A DNA stretch of 64,000 nucleotides, taken from Allohoeflea poritis. Lineage in GTDB: Bacteria > Pseudomonadota > Alphaproteobacteria > Rhizobiales > Rhizobiaceae. A program made the position numbers and the translations under genes. Positions 8,938 to 17,562 of this stretch are shown in pieces; the stretch's first letter is position 1, and every line of letters starts with the position of its first letter. The notes beneath the pieces were generated by a model. The model searched no databases and was not told the origin of the DNA. It saw only the letters and a list, made by a program, of their open reading frames with translations. The stretch lies in the NCBI RefSeq assembly GCF_027889715.1, contig NZ_JAPJZH010000005.1:248001-312000 (forward strand), read 5' to 3'.

Positions 8938-8961
8938 GCGCCGCCGGTTCGCCGGCGGCGC
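8938..8961 (+). promoter_or_regulatory. Strong intercistronic hairpin with UUCG loop
   Basis: A perfect 10-bp GC stem (GCGCCGCCGG / CCGGCGGCGC) closed by TTCG begins 9 bp after the binding-protein stop. No T-run follows directly, so it is more likely an mRNA-stabilising or processing hairpin, which would raise expression of the binding protein over the permeases, than a full terminator. Confidence 0.65.
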
Positions 8962-9020
8962 CCTGATTTCCGCGTCCGCCGGGATTGGCGGCCCGTTTTA
9001 CTCGTTTTTTGCACGGACCC

Positions 9021-9950
9021 ATGGCAACCCAGGACACAGCCCTCGATACCCGTTCGGGCCGGCGGTCGACCGCGCAGCGCAACGCCCTTTTTCTGCGTAT
9101 CGCTGAGCTCGCGCCGATCGTCATCGTGCTCTTCGTGCTGTTCGGCGGCGCGCTGGTCCTGGCGCTGCTGCAGAGCCTTGGCTTCGCGCCGTGGTTCGGC
9201 ATCAATACATTTCCCGACTTCTCCTATTTCGGGGCGCTGTGGGGATCGTCCGCCTTCTGGGTCTCGCTCGGCCTGACGCTCTATTACGGCCTGGTTTCGA
9301 CAATCATTGCGCTGATCATGGCGATCGTGCTCAGCCTCGCGCTGATCAAGCCGTTCCGCGGCAAGACGCTCTACAAATATCTCTACAAGCTGCCATTGAT
9401 GATTCCCTATACGGTCGGTATCGCGCTGGCCGTTCTGATGCTTGGCAATGGCGGCATCCTGTCGCGCCTGATGGCGCTGGTCGGCATGATCGACAACCCC
9501 GGCGATTTCCCGCAAATCCTCAAGACCCACTACGGCTGGGGTATCATTGCGGTCTATGTCTGGAAGCAGGTGCCGTTCATGACGCTGGCCATCTATGCGG
9601 TGCTGCTGGGCATCGGCCGCGAGACGGAAGAGGCGGCGGCGATCCTCGGCGCCACCCGTCGGCAGATCTTCTTCTCCGTCACGCTGCCGCAGATCCTGCC
9701 GGGTATCGTCTCATCAACCCTGATCTGTTTTGCCTTCAATGTCGGCGCATTCGAGGCGCCGTTCATTCTCGGCGGCGGTTATCCGGACACGCTTCCCGTG
9801 GTCGCCTGGCGCTATTTCAACGACGCCAACTACGCCTTCCAGCTCCAGGGCATGGCGACGGTGGTTTCCATCGGCATTGTCGCGGGCGTCATCCTGTTTG
9901 CGTATCTCGCCGTCTACCGGCGCTATGAGCGCATGCGCGGGAGGGCGTGA
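9021..9950 (+). CDS. ABC transporter permease, first subunit
   Basis: A 309-residue inner-membrane permease of the BPD (MetI-like) type with about six membrane segments, the first near residues 25-50 (APIVIVLFVLFGGALVLALL). The EAA loop that contacts the ATPase is present as EEAAAILGATRRQIFFSVTLPQ. The start at ATG 9021 is the first one compatible with a normal cytoplasmic N-terminus; a TTG at 8985 is an alternative. In E. coli YnjC the two permease halves are fused, whereas here they are separate genes. It couples the YnjB-like binding protein to the ATPase. Confidence 0.87.
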   Translation: MATQDTALDTRSGRRSTAQRNALFLRIAELAPIVIVLFVLFGGALVLALLQSLGFAPWFGINTFPDFSYFGALWGSSAFWVSLGLTLYYGLVSTIIALIMAIVLSLALIKPFRGKTLYKYLYKLPLMIPYTVGIALAVLMLGNGGILSRLMALVGMIDNPGDFPQILKTHYGWGIIAVYVWKQVPFMTLAIYAVLLGIGRETEEAAAILGATRRQIFFSVTLPQILPGIVSSTLICFAFNVGAFEAPFILGGGYPDTLPVVAWRYFNDANYAFQLQGMATVVSIGIVAGVILFAYLAVYRRYERMRGRA

Positions 9951-9951
9951 G

Positions 9952-10809
9952 ATGGCGCGCAAGGCAACAAACACCTTCACGCATCTGTCGCCCTTCCAGC
10001 GTTTTTATCTGGTCGCGGTCGCGGCGCTGATTGTCGGGCCGTTCCTGCCGCTGATTATCCAGAGTCTCGCTTTCCGCTGGGCCTGGCCCAATCTCCTGCC
10101 GACGGTCTGGTGGATGGAACAGCGCGAGCGTTCGCCCATACCACTTGCCTGGGACTATGTGCTTTCGCCGTATTCGCGGGTCTATGAGGCGACGTTCAAC
10201 ACGATGGTGATCGGCATCGCGGTGACGGTCATCTGCCTGGCGATTTGCCTGCCTGCGGCGCGGGTCCTGGCGCGCGAGAGTTTCAGGGGCAAGAACAGCT
10301 TCGAGTTCTTCCTGTCGCTGCCGCTGATCGTGCCGGAGGCGGCGATCGGTATCGCGCTGTTGATGATCTTCATCAATCTCGGCCTTGCCGGCAGCTATGT
10401 CGGTATCATCATCGCCCATTTGATCCCGACCATCCCCTACATGGTGCGCATGCTGACGGCGGTCTATCAGGGGCTGGGGCGCGAATTCGAGGAACAGGCG
10501 ATGATCCTCGGCGCCAGCCGATGGCAGATCCTGCGCATGGTGACGCTGCCCATGCTGATGCCCGGCGTGGTGGCCGGCGCGCTGTTCACCTTCCTGGTCT
10601 CGAGCAACATCTTCCTGCTCACCTTCTTTCTCGGCCAGGGCAAGATCATCACCTTGCCGACCTTGCTGTTCTCCAAGATTTCCGGCGGAACGCTGGACGC
10701 CTCTGCGGCCGGCATCACGCTGATCGTCTCGTTGCCGGGCATCATTCTGCTGATCATCTCGGAGCGGTTCATCAAGGAAGAGGCGTTCGGCAAGGGCTTC
10801 GGAAACTAA
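9952..10809 (+). CDS. ABC transporter permease, second subunit
   Basis: A 285-residue BPD-type permease with about six membrane segments and the EAA motif EEQAMILGASRWQILRMVTLPM. The start is ATG 9952, 1 bp after the previous stop and 6 bp after GGGAGGG. It forms the second half of the membrane channel with the preceding gene. The pair corresponds to the two halves of YnjC. Confidence 0.88.
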   Translation: MARKATNTFTHLSPFQRFYLVAVAALIVGPFLPLIIQSLAFRWAWPNLLPTVWWMEQRERSPIPLAWDYVLSPYSRVYEATFNTMVIGIAVTVICLAICLPAARVLARESFRGKNSFEFFLSLPLIVPEAAIGIALLMIFINLGLAGSYVGIIIAHLIPTIPYMVRMLTAVYQGLGREFEEQAMILGASRWQILRMVTLPMLMPGVVAGALFTFLVSSNIFLLTFFLGQGKIITLPTLLFSKISGGTLDASAAGITLIVSLPGIILLIISERFIKEEAFGKGFGN

Positions 10810-10855
10810 CACCATCCGCCATGCGGCGAACCAGACGGCAGAAAGGCCGGGACCC

Positions 10856-11959
10856 ATGAAAACACCCGATCATATTCTTGAGCGTTTTCCCAAGCTCAGC
10901 GATGCCGAAATGAAAGCGCGGCTGGAACACCCCGGCAAGCCGGCCCGTGTCATAATCGACACCGACGCCGCGAACGAAATCGACGATCAGTTCGCCATTG
11001 CCTGGGCGCTGCTGTCGCCCGAGCGGCTGCATCTGGAAGGCGTGACTGCGGTGCCGTTTTCATTCCAGCACCACCGCGATGCGATCATCGAGAGCGTGAA
11101 CCATTTGCGGGAAGGGCGCTCGGCAGACGACGACAAGGTCGGCAGCCTGCGCGGCTGGGCGGAACGGGTAATCGCCGCCGGCCGCAAGGCCGAAGACATC
11201 AAATTCGTCGCTCCCGACGAGGGCGCCGAGCTTTCCTACGAGGAAATCTTGCGGGTCTATGAAGAATGCCGGATCTCGCCGGACGGCAAGGTGTTTCGCG
11301 GATCGCCCGGTTACCTGACATCGCTGGAAGAGCCGATCGCTTCGCCGTCCGCGGATTTCATCATCGAACGGGCCCGGGCCAATCCGGGCGAGCTGCTCTA
11401 CATCTGCGCCATGGGCGCGGTGACGAATATTGCCTCGGCGTTCCTGATGGCGCCGGACATCATCCGCAATGTCGTGGTGATCTGGACATCGGCCTATCCA
11501 AGCCACTCGCCGCACTGCAACGCGCCATCGCTCAACCTGGTGCAGGACACGCTGGCCTCGAGCCTGATCTTCGATTGCGGCGTGCCGCATATCTACCTGC
11601 CCGGCTATTTCGTCGGGGCACAGCTCAAGATGTCGCTGCCTGAGATGGAGCGTTTCGTCCACGGCAAGAGTGCGATCGCCTCCTATCTGCACCATCTCTA
11701 CACACACAATCCGCTGCATGAGATGTTCGCGATCACCGATCCGGAAGAGCGCAGCTGGGTGTTGTGGGACCTGATCGACATCGCCTGGCTGTTCGATCCC
11801 GAATGGGTGCCGACCATGCTCGTGCGCTCGCCCGTGCTGGACGACGATCTCTACTGGCAGCATCCGGAGGGCCGCCACCTGATGCGGGAGGCTTATGACG
11901 TCAATCGCGATGCGATCATGATGGACCTTTACCGGAAACTTGAGGCGGCGCCGGACTGA
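10856..11959 (+). CDS. Nucleoside hydrolase-family protein (inosine/uridine-preferring type)
   Basis: A 367-residue protein of the nucleoside N-ribohydrolase fold, which binds Ca2+ through an aspartate cluster and cleaves the N-glycosidic bond of nucleosides. The metal motif is DTDAANEIDD at residues 35-44; it has two extra residues compared with the canonical DTDPGIDD, a variant that also occurs in bacterial members. MGAVTNIASAF and NAPSLNLVQD match family core segments, and WDLIDIA stands where the usual C-terminal HDP aspartate motif lies. It is the last gene of the transporter operon (46 bp after the permease), suggesting that the imported compound is a nucleoside or another N- or O-riboside. 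Confidence 0.78.
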   Translation: MKTPDHILERFPKLSDAEMKARLEHPGKPARVIIDTDAANEIDDQFAIAWALLSPERLHLEGVTAVPFSFQHHRDAIIESVNHLREGRSADDDKVGSLRGWAERVIAAGRKAEDIKFVAPDEGAELSYEEILRVYEECRISPDGKVFRGSPGYLTSLEEPIASPSADFIIERARANPGELLYICAMGAVTNIASAFLMAPDIIRNVVVIWTSAYPSHSPHCNAPSLNLVQDTLASSLIFDCGVPHIYLPGYFVGAQLKMSLPEMERFVHGKSAIASYLHHLYTHNPLHEMFAITDPEERSWVLWDLIDIAWLFDPEWVPTMLVRSPVLDDDLYWQHPEGRHLMREAYDVNRDAIMMDLYRKLEAAPD

Positions 11960-12016
11960 ACCGGCCGAACCAATCCGAACACGCGGCAAGACAATCTGTT
12001 GTCATCCCGCATCTGG

Positions 12017-12048
12017 ACTGTTGACAGTTATCAGACAGCGCATATTTT
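12017..12048 (+). promoter_or_regulatory. Promoter and operator of the FCD regulator gene (possibly leaderless)
   Basis: TTGACA (12021-12026), a 16-bp spacer and TATTTT (12043-12048) form a plausible promoter. A palindrome ACTGT-TG-ACAGT (12017-12028) covers the -35, and the same 12-mer CTGTTGACAGTT recurs before tctC. The predicted transcription start falls at about 12055, which is the A of the start codon, and no ribosome site is visible. Confidence 0.55.
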
Positions 12049-12054
12049 TAGGTC

Positions 12055-12738
12055 ATGCCCAAGGAAACACCATCAAATGCCGCGCTGGAGCAGATCAGCC
12101 AGCGCCGGTCGAAGACGCTGAGCACGATCGTTTGCGAGGCGATCGAGGCGATGATCATCTCTGGAGAGCTGGAGGCCGGCGATCGCATCAATGAAAGCTC
12201 GCTTGCCGGCCGCCTCGGCGTCAGTCGCGGGCCGATCCGGGAAGCCTGCCGAAGCCTCGAACAGGCGGGTCTGCTCGTCAGCGCCACCAATCACGGCATG
12301 TATGTGCGGGAAATGACGCTCGACGAGGCGCGCGACCTTTACGAAGTCCGTGGCGCCCTTGCCGGCCTCACCGGACGGCTCATTGTCGAGCGGGCCAGCG
12401 ATGCAGTACTGCAAAAGCTCCAGAAACTGGTAGATGACATGGATGTCGCGGCGCGTGAGGAGAACGTTTCGAGCTACTATTCGCTCAATCTTGAATTCCA
12501 TGATTCCCTTGTCGATGCGGCGCAGAACCCGGCCCTTGAACAGAGCTACCGACGGATCGTCAACCAGCTGCACCTGTTCCGCCGTCGCGGGCTTGTCCAG
12601 AAAGGCAATCTCGCCGTCTCCAACAAGGAGCACCGGGCAATTATCAAGGCGCTGCTCGCCCGCGACCTCGAAGCCGCCGAGACCGCCATGCGGGCGCATG
12701 TCGCCGGCGGCTGGGCGCGCATGTCCGCACCATCCTGA
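12055..12738 (+). CDS. GntR-family regulator with FCD domain
   Basis: A 227-residue regulator with a winged-helix domain (residues about 22-85; GELEAGDRINESSLAGRLG then VSRGPIREACRSLEQAG) and an all-helical FCD domain. FCD proteins bind a divalent metal and an organic acid through Asp/His ligands; LEFHDSLVDAA, NKEHRAIIKAL and MRAHVAGG supply the expected histidines. It sits just upstream of a tripartite tricarboxylate transporter, and the two promoters share a palindrome. It is therefore probably an acid-responsive repressor of the tct operon that also controls itself. Confidence 0.9.
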   Translation: MPKETPSNAALEQISQRRSKTLSTIVCEAIEAMIISGELEAGDRINESSLAGRLGVSRGPIREACRSLEQAGLLVSATNHGMYVREMTLDEARDLYEVRGALAGLTGRLIVERASDAVLQKLQKLVDDMDVAAREENVSSYYSLNLEFHDSLVDAAQNPALEQSYRRIVNQLHLFRRRGLVQKGNLAVSNKEHRAIIKALLARDLEAAETAMRAHVAGGWARMSAPS

Positions 12739-12798
12739 CCAACACCGACCGATGCGGATTCCGGTTGCCGGAATGCAGGCGCGATGATTGAAAACTAA

Positions 12799-12833
12799 AA
12801 ACTGTTGACAGTTTACAGTTTGTGAATTAACGT
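12799..12833 (+). promoter_or_regulatory. Promoter and operator of the tct operon
   Basis: A perfect 7-2-7 palindrome AAACTGT-TG-ACAGTTT lies at 12799-12814 and contains a TTGACA -35 (12805-12810); a weak -10 (TAACGT) lies 17 bp later. A third half site (ACAGTTT) follows immediately. The core matches the palindrome before the FCD regulator gene. Confidence 0.6.
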
Positions 12834-12891
12834 CTGATCCCATGGACGGTCTCGGCGCCCAGCGTCGGGCCGAGATTTCCGGGAGGATCGA

Positions 12892-13848
12892 ATGACTATC
12901 TTGCGCATGGCGGCGCTGGCCGCATCCACACTCGTATTGACGGCCGGCCTGGCTGTCGCCAATGACTACCCCTCGCAGCCGATCGAGGTTGTCACGCACG
13001 CATCGGCCGGTGGCGGCACGGACACGACGGCCCGCACCTTGTTGATCCGGGCACGCCGTGAATTGAAGGTCGATGCCTTCGTCCAGATCAAGAAGGGCGG
13101 CGGCGGAACCGTGGCGATGTCCTACGCAGCCGGTAAGCCCGCCGACGGGCATACGCTGATGGCGATCACGCCGACCCATCTGATCACCATGGCTCGCGGC
13201 CGTGCGCCGATCAGCATCGACGATATCAAGGGCGTGGTGCGTTCGACCGACGATCCCATCATTGTGGTGGTCAACAAGAAGTCGGGCATCGGTTCTCTCG
13301 ACGATCTGAAGTCGATAAGCGAGAAGGCTCCGATCAAATGGGGCGGCACGCAGGCCGGCGGCATCGATCATATCGCCGCGATCACCTTCTCCAAGAAGTC
13401 CGGCATCAAGCTTGCCTATGTGCCTTTCGACGGCGGTGGCGCGATGATCACCAACCTGATGGGTGGCAATATTCAGGCTGCTGGGCTGAATTACGGCGAG
13501 GCCGTCGACGGCATCGAATCTGGCGATTTCGTGCCGCTCGCGGTGATGGCCGACAAGCGTCTGGCTGCCCTTCCCGACACACCGACGCTCGCCGAGCTCG
13601 GTATCGACGGTGTCAATTTCTCCACCGTTCGCGGCATCATCGTAATGGCCGATACACCTGACGAAAGGGTTGCCGTGCTTGAGGAGAAACTGCTGAAGGC
13701 GATGAGCCACGGCACCTATCAGGCATATCTGTCCGGCATCGGCCTGGACGCTTCGTCGGTCGGCGATGCGCAGGAATGGGACGCCCAGATCCGTTCCATG
13801 TACGCCAATATCTACGACACGCTCGAAGAGCTGGGCCTGCGCAAATAG
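12892..13848 (+). CDS. tctC: Tripartite tricarboxylate transporter substrate-binding protein (TctC/Bug family)
   Basis: A 318-residue periplasmic binding protein. The signal peptide covers residues about 1-23 (LVLTAGLAVAND). Bug-family features are YPSQPIEVVTHASAGGGTD at the mature N-terminus and the IKWGGTQAGGIDH segment in the ligand cleft. TctC captures carboxylates such as citrate and delivers them to TctA/TctB. GGGAGGATCGA precedes the ATG. It is the first gene of tctCBA, under the palindrome-bearing promoter. Confidence 0.9.
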   Translation: MTILRMAALAASTLVLTAGLAVANDYPSQPIEVVTHASAGGGTDTTARTLLIRARRELKVDAFVQIKKGGGGTVAMSYAAGKPADGHTLMAITPTHLITMARGRAPISIDDIKGVVRSTDDPIIVVVNKKSGIGSLDDLKSISEKAPIKWGGTQAGGIDHIAAITFSKKSGIKLAYVPFDGGGAMITNLMGGNIQAAGLNYGEAVDGIESGDFVPLAVMADKRLAALPDTPTLAELGIDGVNFSTVRGIIVMADTPDERVAVLEEKLLKAMSHGTYQAYLSGIGLDASSVGDAQEWDAQIRSMYANIYDTLEELGLRK

Positions 13849-13908
13849 TCGAAAACAACTGACGGGATGCGCGTCCTGCGCGCGTCCCCGTGGCTGGGAG
13901 GTGACGTC

Positions 13909-14367
13909 ATGACATTGCCGAAGGACCTGCTGCCCGGGACAATAATCCTGGTTCTGTGCGCCGCGCTTTTCTATGTGACTACAACGTTCGACAGCGATCC
14001 TCTCGGGGCCGCCCAGGGAATGCCGGCAACCCATATGCCGCGCCTTGTACTCGGCGTGATTGCCTTTCTGACCCTCGTCATGATGGCGCAAGGTCTACGT
14101 TCCCGCAGAAGCGGGGAAGGCGATACGCCACCCTGGAAAATGTGGGCAACAGCCGCAATGCTCGCGCTTACGGCTGTTCTGTTCCCGGTCATCGGCGTGC
14201 CGCTTGCCATCTTCCTCGTCTGCATTGCGCTGCCCGTACTTTGGGGCGCGCGCGACTTGGGGCATGTCGCCGCCTTCGCCGTTGCGGTACCCGTCGCCAT
14301 TTATGTCGTGTTCCAGATACTGCTCGGTCTGCGCCTGCCGCTCGGACCGCTGGCATCGCTGTTCTAG
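13909..14367 (+). CDS. tctB: Tripartite tricarboxylate transporter small membrane subunit (TctB)
   Basis: A 152-residue protein with four hydrophobic segments, the expected size and topology of TctB. The start is ATG 13909, after GGGAGGTGACGTC; an upstream in-frame ATG at 13867 lacks a ribosome site. It lies between tctC and tctA (12 bp before the latter), which fixes its role as the small membrane partner. TctB is poorly conserved in sequence, so the call relies partly on position. Confidence 0.83.
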   Translation: MTLPKDLLPGTIILVLCAALFYVTTTFDSDPLGAAQGMPATHMPRLVLGVIAFLTLVMMAQGLRSRRSGEGDTPPWKMWATAAMLALTAVLFPVIGVPLAIFLVCIALPVLWGARDLGHVAAFAVAVPVAIYVVFQILLGLRLPLGPLASLF

Positions 14368-14379
14368 AGGGAGGCGACC

Positions 14380-15891
14380 ATGGAAATCGTCCTGGGCGGA
14401 CTGCTCGAAATCCTGCAACCGCAAACTTTGCTGTTGATCTGTGTCGGCACCGTTGTCGGCGTGCTGGTCGGCGCTTTGCCCGGCCTTTCGAGTTCGATGG
14501 CCGTGGCGCTTTTGCTTCCATTTACCATCTATCTTGAGCCGATCCCGGCCATTGCCATGCTGGCGGCGCTTTACTGCGCCGGTACGTTCGGCGGATCGAT
14601 TACGGCCATACTGATCAACGCGCCCGGCGCACCGCCGGCCGCGGCCACGGCTTTCGACGGCTATCCCCTGGCGAAAAACGGTCAGGCGGGGCGCGCGCTT
14701 GGCATGGCGGCGGCGGCCAGTGTCGTGGGCGGCATTTTCAGCCTTTTCGTGCTGATCCTGGCCGCGCCCTTCCTGGCCACCGTCGCCTACCGCTTCGGCC
14801 CGCCGGAATATTTCGCTTTGACCATTTTCGGCCTGTCCATGCTCGCATCGATCAGCGGCAAGTCGGCCGTCAAGAACCTGATCGGCGGGGCTTTCGGCGT
14901 GCTCCTGGCCACCGTCGGCGTCGACCTGACGACCGGCGTGGAACGCTTCACGTTCGGAGTGCCGGAACTCTATGAGGGCATCAGCTTCATTCCGGTGCTG
15001 ATCGGCCTGTTCGCCATGGCCGAGCTTCTCGATCAGGCCGGCCAGAAGGACCGTCCGCTGGAGCGTTTCTCCATGTCGGCCCTCAAACTGCCGACCCTTG
15101 ATGATTTTCGCCGAGTCTGGAAGACCATCCTGCGTTCGTCCGGCATCGGCACGTTTGTCGGCATCCTGCCCGCCGAGGGCAGCACCGTGGCCGCCATGAT
15201 CGGTTACAACGAGGCAAAGCGCTGGTCGAAGAACAAGGACAATTTCGGCAAGGGCGAAATCGAGGGCGTGGCCGGTCCCGAGGCGGCCAACAATGCCGCC
15301 ACAGGCGGTGCGATGGTTCCGACGCTGGCGCTGGGCATCCCGGGTTCGGCAACCGCCGCCGTTATTCTGGGCGGACTTCAGATCCACGGTCTGCGGCCCG
15401 GGCCTTATCTGTTCGAGAACCAGCCGAACCTGCTTTATGCGATCTTCTTCGCCATGCTGCTGGCCAATCTCGTATTCCTCGGTCTGGGTCTTGTCGGCGC
15501 GCGCTATTTCTCGCGCATCTCGCTGATCCCGCGCCAGTTCCTCTGGCCTGCCGTCTTCTGCCTTTGTGTTGTCGGCGCCTACGGTGTCGGACAATCGCTG
15601 AACGATGTCTACATCATGCTGATCGCCGGCTTTGTCGGCTACTTCCTGAACCGCGCCGGATTTTCGCCCGCACCGATCATCATGGGCCTGGTGCTTGGCC
15701 ACATGGTGGAAAACTCGCTCGCCCAGTCGATGATCCTGTTCGATCAGGATGCCTGGCGCTTCCTGACGCGGCCCATCGCGGTGTTCTTCTTTATCCTTGC
15801 TGCGCTGAGCATTGTTTCCACGCCGCTCGGCACGTTCATCAGGACGCGCCGCCGCGAGGAGGCGGACAGGCTGGCCCATGGCAATGAATGA
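14380..15891 (+). CDS. tctA: Tripartite tricarboxylate transporter large permease (TctA)
   Basis: A 503-residue membrane carrier with about twelve segments. Typical TctA signatures are [19 protein letters not shown] near the N-terminus, [44 protein letters not shown] and [18 protein letters not shown]. It moves the carboxylate delivered by TctC, driven by an ion gradient. GAGGGAGGCGACC precedes the start. The stop overlaps a possible upstream start of the PrpD-like gene (ATGA), so the acid-transforming enzyme is likely co-transcribed. Confidence 0.93.
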   Translation: MEIVLGGLLEILQPQTLLLICVGTVVGVLVGALPGLSSSMAVALLLPFTIYLEPIPAIAMLAALYCAGTFGGSITAILINAPGAPPAAATAFDGYPLAKNGQAGRALGMAAAASVVGGIFSLFVLILAAPFLATVAYRFGPPEYFALTIFGLSMLASISGKSAVKNLIGGAFGVLLATVGVDLTTGVERFTFGVPELYEGISFIPVLIGLFAMAELLDQAGQKDRPLERFSMSALKLPTLDDFRRVWKTILRSSGIGTFVGILPAEGSTVAAMIGYNEAKRWSKNKDNFGKGEIEGVAGPEAANNAATGGAMVPTLALGIPGSATAAVILGGLQIHGLRPGPYLFENQPNLLYAIFFAMLLANLVFLGLGLVGARYFSRISLIPRQFLWPAVFCLCVVGAYGVGQSLNDVYIMLIAGFVGYFLNRAGFSPAPIIMGLVLGHMVENSLAQSMILFDQDAWRFLTRPIAVFFFILAALSIVSTPLGTFIRTRRREEADRLAHGNE

Positions 15892-15950
15892 ATAACGATC
15901 ATCCACGAAACGAAACCTGCCCTGTGGGCTACCGAGAAGGATCACACCCG

Positions 15951-17399
15951 ATGTCCGTCGCCAGGAATATCTTTGCCGACATGCCCGAACAGACCGCCAT
16001 TACCGATGCCGCGGCCGACTTCATCGAACGCACCGGCTATGCCGATCTGCCGGAAGAGGCCACCCGGATCGCAAAGCGCTGTGTGCTCGATGGGCTGGGG
16101 CTCTATGTTGCCGGCTCTGATCACGAGATGGTCGAAATCCTCATCGAGGAAGCCCGTGAAACAGGCGGGCGCGAGGATGCGCTTCTGCCGGGACGGTCAG
16201 ACAGGGTTCCGGCGCCGATGGCGGCCCGCGTCCTCGGCACGTCCGGCCATGCGCATGACTGGGACGATACCCAGGTCAGCAGCGATCCGGACCACATCTA
16301 CGGCCTTTTGACCCATCCGACCATTCCGCCGCTGACGGCATCCATCGTCATGGCGCAGAAACTCGGCGGCGTCGACGGCAGTCGCTTCATGCTCGCCTTC
16401 CTCACCGGGTTCGAGGTGGAGTGCAAGATTTCGGAATGGATGCTGCCGCAGCATTATATGCGCGGCATGCATTCGAGCGGCACGGTCGGAACGTTCGGGG
16501 CCTATGTCGCGGCGGCCAAGCTGCTGGGTCTGAGCGGCGAAAAACTGCGTGCCGGCTTTGGCATCGCGGCAAGTCTTGCGGCGGGCATACGCTGCAATTT
16601 CGGGACCATGACAAAGCCGTTGCATGTGGGGCGGGCTTGCGAAAACGGGATCACGGCGGCATTGCTTGCCGCCCGCGGTTATGGCGCCGATCCTGCGGCG
16701 CTGGATGGCCCGTGGGGTTTTTTCGCCGTTCACGGCGGCGGCGTCAGTCATGAAAAGGTCAGCCAGCAGGGCTTCGGTTCGCCCTGGTCGATCCTGGAGC
16801 CGGGCGTCTCGATCAAACCCTATCCCTGCGGCGTGCTTACCCATCCGACCATCGACTTGATGCTGCGGCTGGTGAGTGATGCGGATATCGCGCCGCAGGC
16901 GATTGAAAGCGTTACCGTGCATGCCGGCACCAACATTCTGAAGCCCATCCGCTATCCCGTCGCTGCCAATCATCTGCAGGCCAAGTTCTCGCTGCCGGCC
17001 GCGCTGTCCATGATCGCCCTGGCGCGCAGCGCCGGGAAACGGGAATTCTCCGACGAATTCGTCCGCAGCGATGTTATGCAGACCATGCAGCGCCGCATCC
17101 GCACAGAGCTCGACCAGGAGATCGAGGCGCAGGGCTTCGACGTCATGCGTTCGCGCATCACCATCCGCCTGACGGATGGCAGCGAGGTTGCGGGCTGGGC
17201 GGACGAGCGCTATCGCGGCGGCCCGGACAATCCGTTGTCCGACGCCGATCTCGAGGCCAAGGTCCGCTCGTGCTGCGCGGGCGTGCTCGACCGCGCAGGT
17301 CAGGACCGCCTCATCGAAGCGGCCAGGGACGTTGAAGGCCTTGCCGATGCCGCTGTCCTGGCGACGCTTTTGCAGCAGCCTGCAATGGTGGCCGGGTAG
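15951..17399 (+). CDS. MmgE/PrpD-family protein
   Basis: A 482-residue member of the MmgE/PrpD family, which includes 2-methylcitrate dehydratase, cis-aconitate decarboxylase and iminodisuccinate epimerase. Family segments include ARVLGTSGHAHDWDDTQ, GTFGAYVAAAKLLGL, TKPLHVGRACENGI and KPYPCGVLTHPTIDLML. The start is ATG 15951, 9 bp after AAGGA; ATG 15888, overlapping the tctA stop, is an alternative giving 21 extra residues without homology. Its place after tctCBA suggests that it acts on the imported carboxylate. The exact reaction cannot be read from sequence. Confidence 0.85.
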   Translation: MSVARNIFADMPEQTAITDAAADFIERTGYADLPEEATRIAKRCVLDGLGLYVAGSDHEMVEILIEEARETGGREDALLPGRSDRVPAPMAARVLGTSGHAHDWDDTQVSSDPDHIYGLLTHPTIPPLTASIVMAQKLGGVDGSRFMLAFLTGFEVECKISEWMLPQHYMRGMHSSGTVGTFGAYVAAAKLLGLSGEKLRAGFGIAASLAAGIRCNFGTMTKPLHVGRACENGITAALLAARGYGADPAALDGPWGFFAVHGGGVSHEKVSQQGFGSPWSILEPGVSIKPYPCGVLTHPTIDLMLRLVSDADIAPQAIESVTVHAGTNILKPIRYPVAANHLQAKFSLPAALSMIALARSAGKREFSDEFVRSDVMQTMQRRIRTELDQEIEAQGFDVMRSRITIRLTDGSEVAGWADERYRGGPDNPLSDADLEAKVRSCCAGVLDRAGQDRLIEAARDVEGLADAAVLATLLQQPAMVAG

Positions 17400-17562
17400 C
17401 CCCCACCTTTAAGGGCGCAATCGATCACGGCTTTTTCACCGGATTATGTTTTGCCATTGATTGGCCCGCCGGCGCATTTAGATAGAATCTTGTGCCGGAG
17501 CGGGACACTGTGTCTTTCCGCTTCGGCGCATGTATTGATATCCGAGCCAGAGGGGCCGCGCC

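Noticed and set aside
12073-14091. Open reading frame of 672 codons on the minus strand
   Set aside because: It runs antisense through the FCD regulator, tctC and tctB, which have clear families; the predicted protein is His/Arg-rich without recognisable domains, typical of GC-rich shadow frames.
14095-15945. Open reading frame of 616 codons on the minus strand
   Set aside because: Antisense to tctB and tctA; charged, low-complexity translation with no motif.
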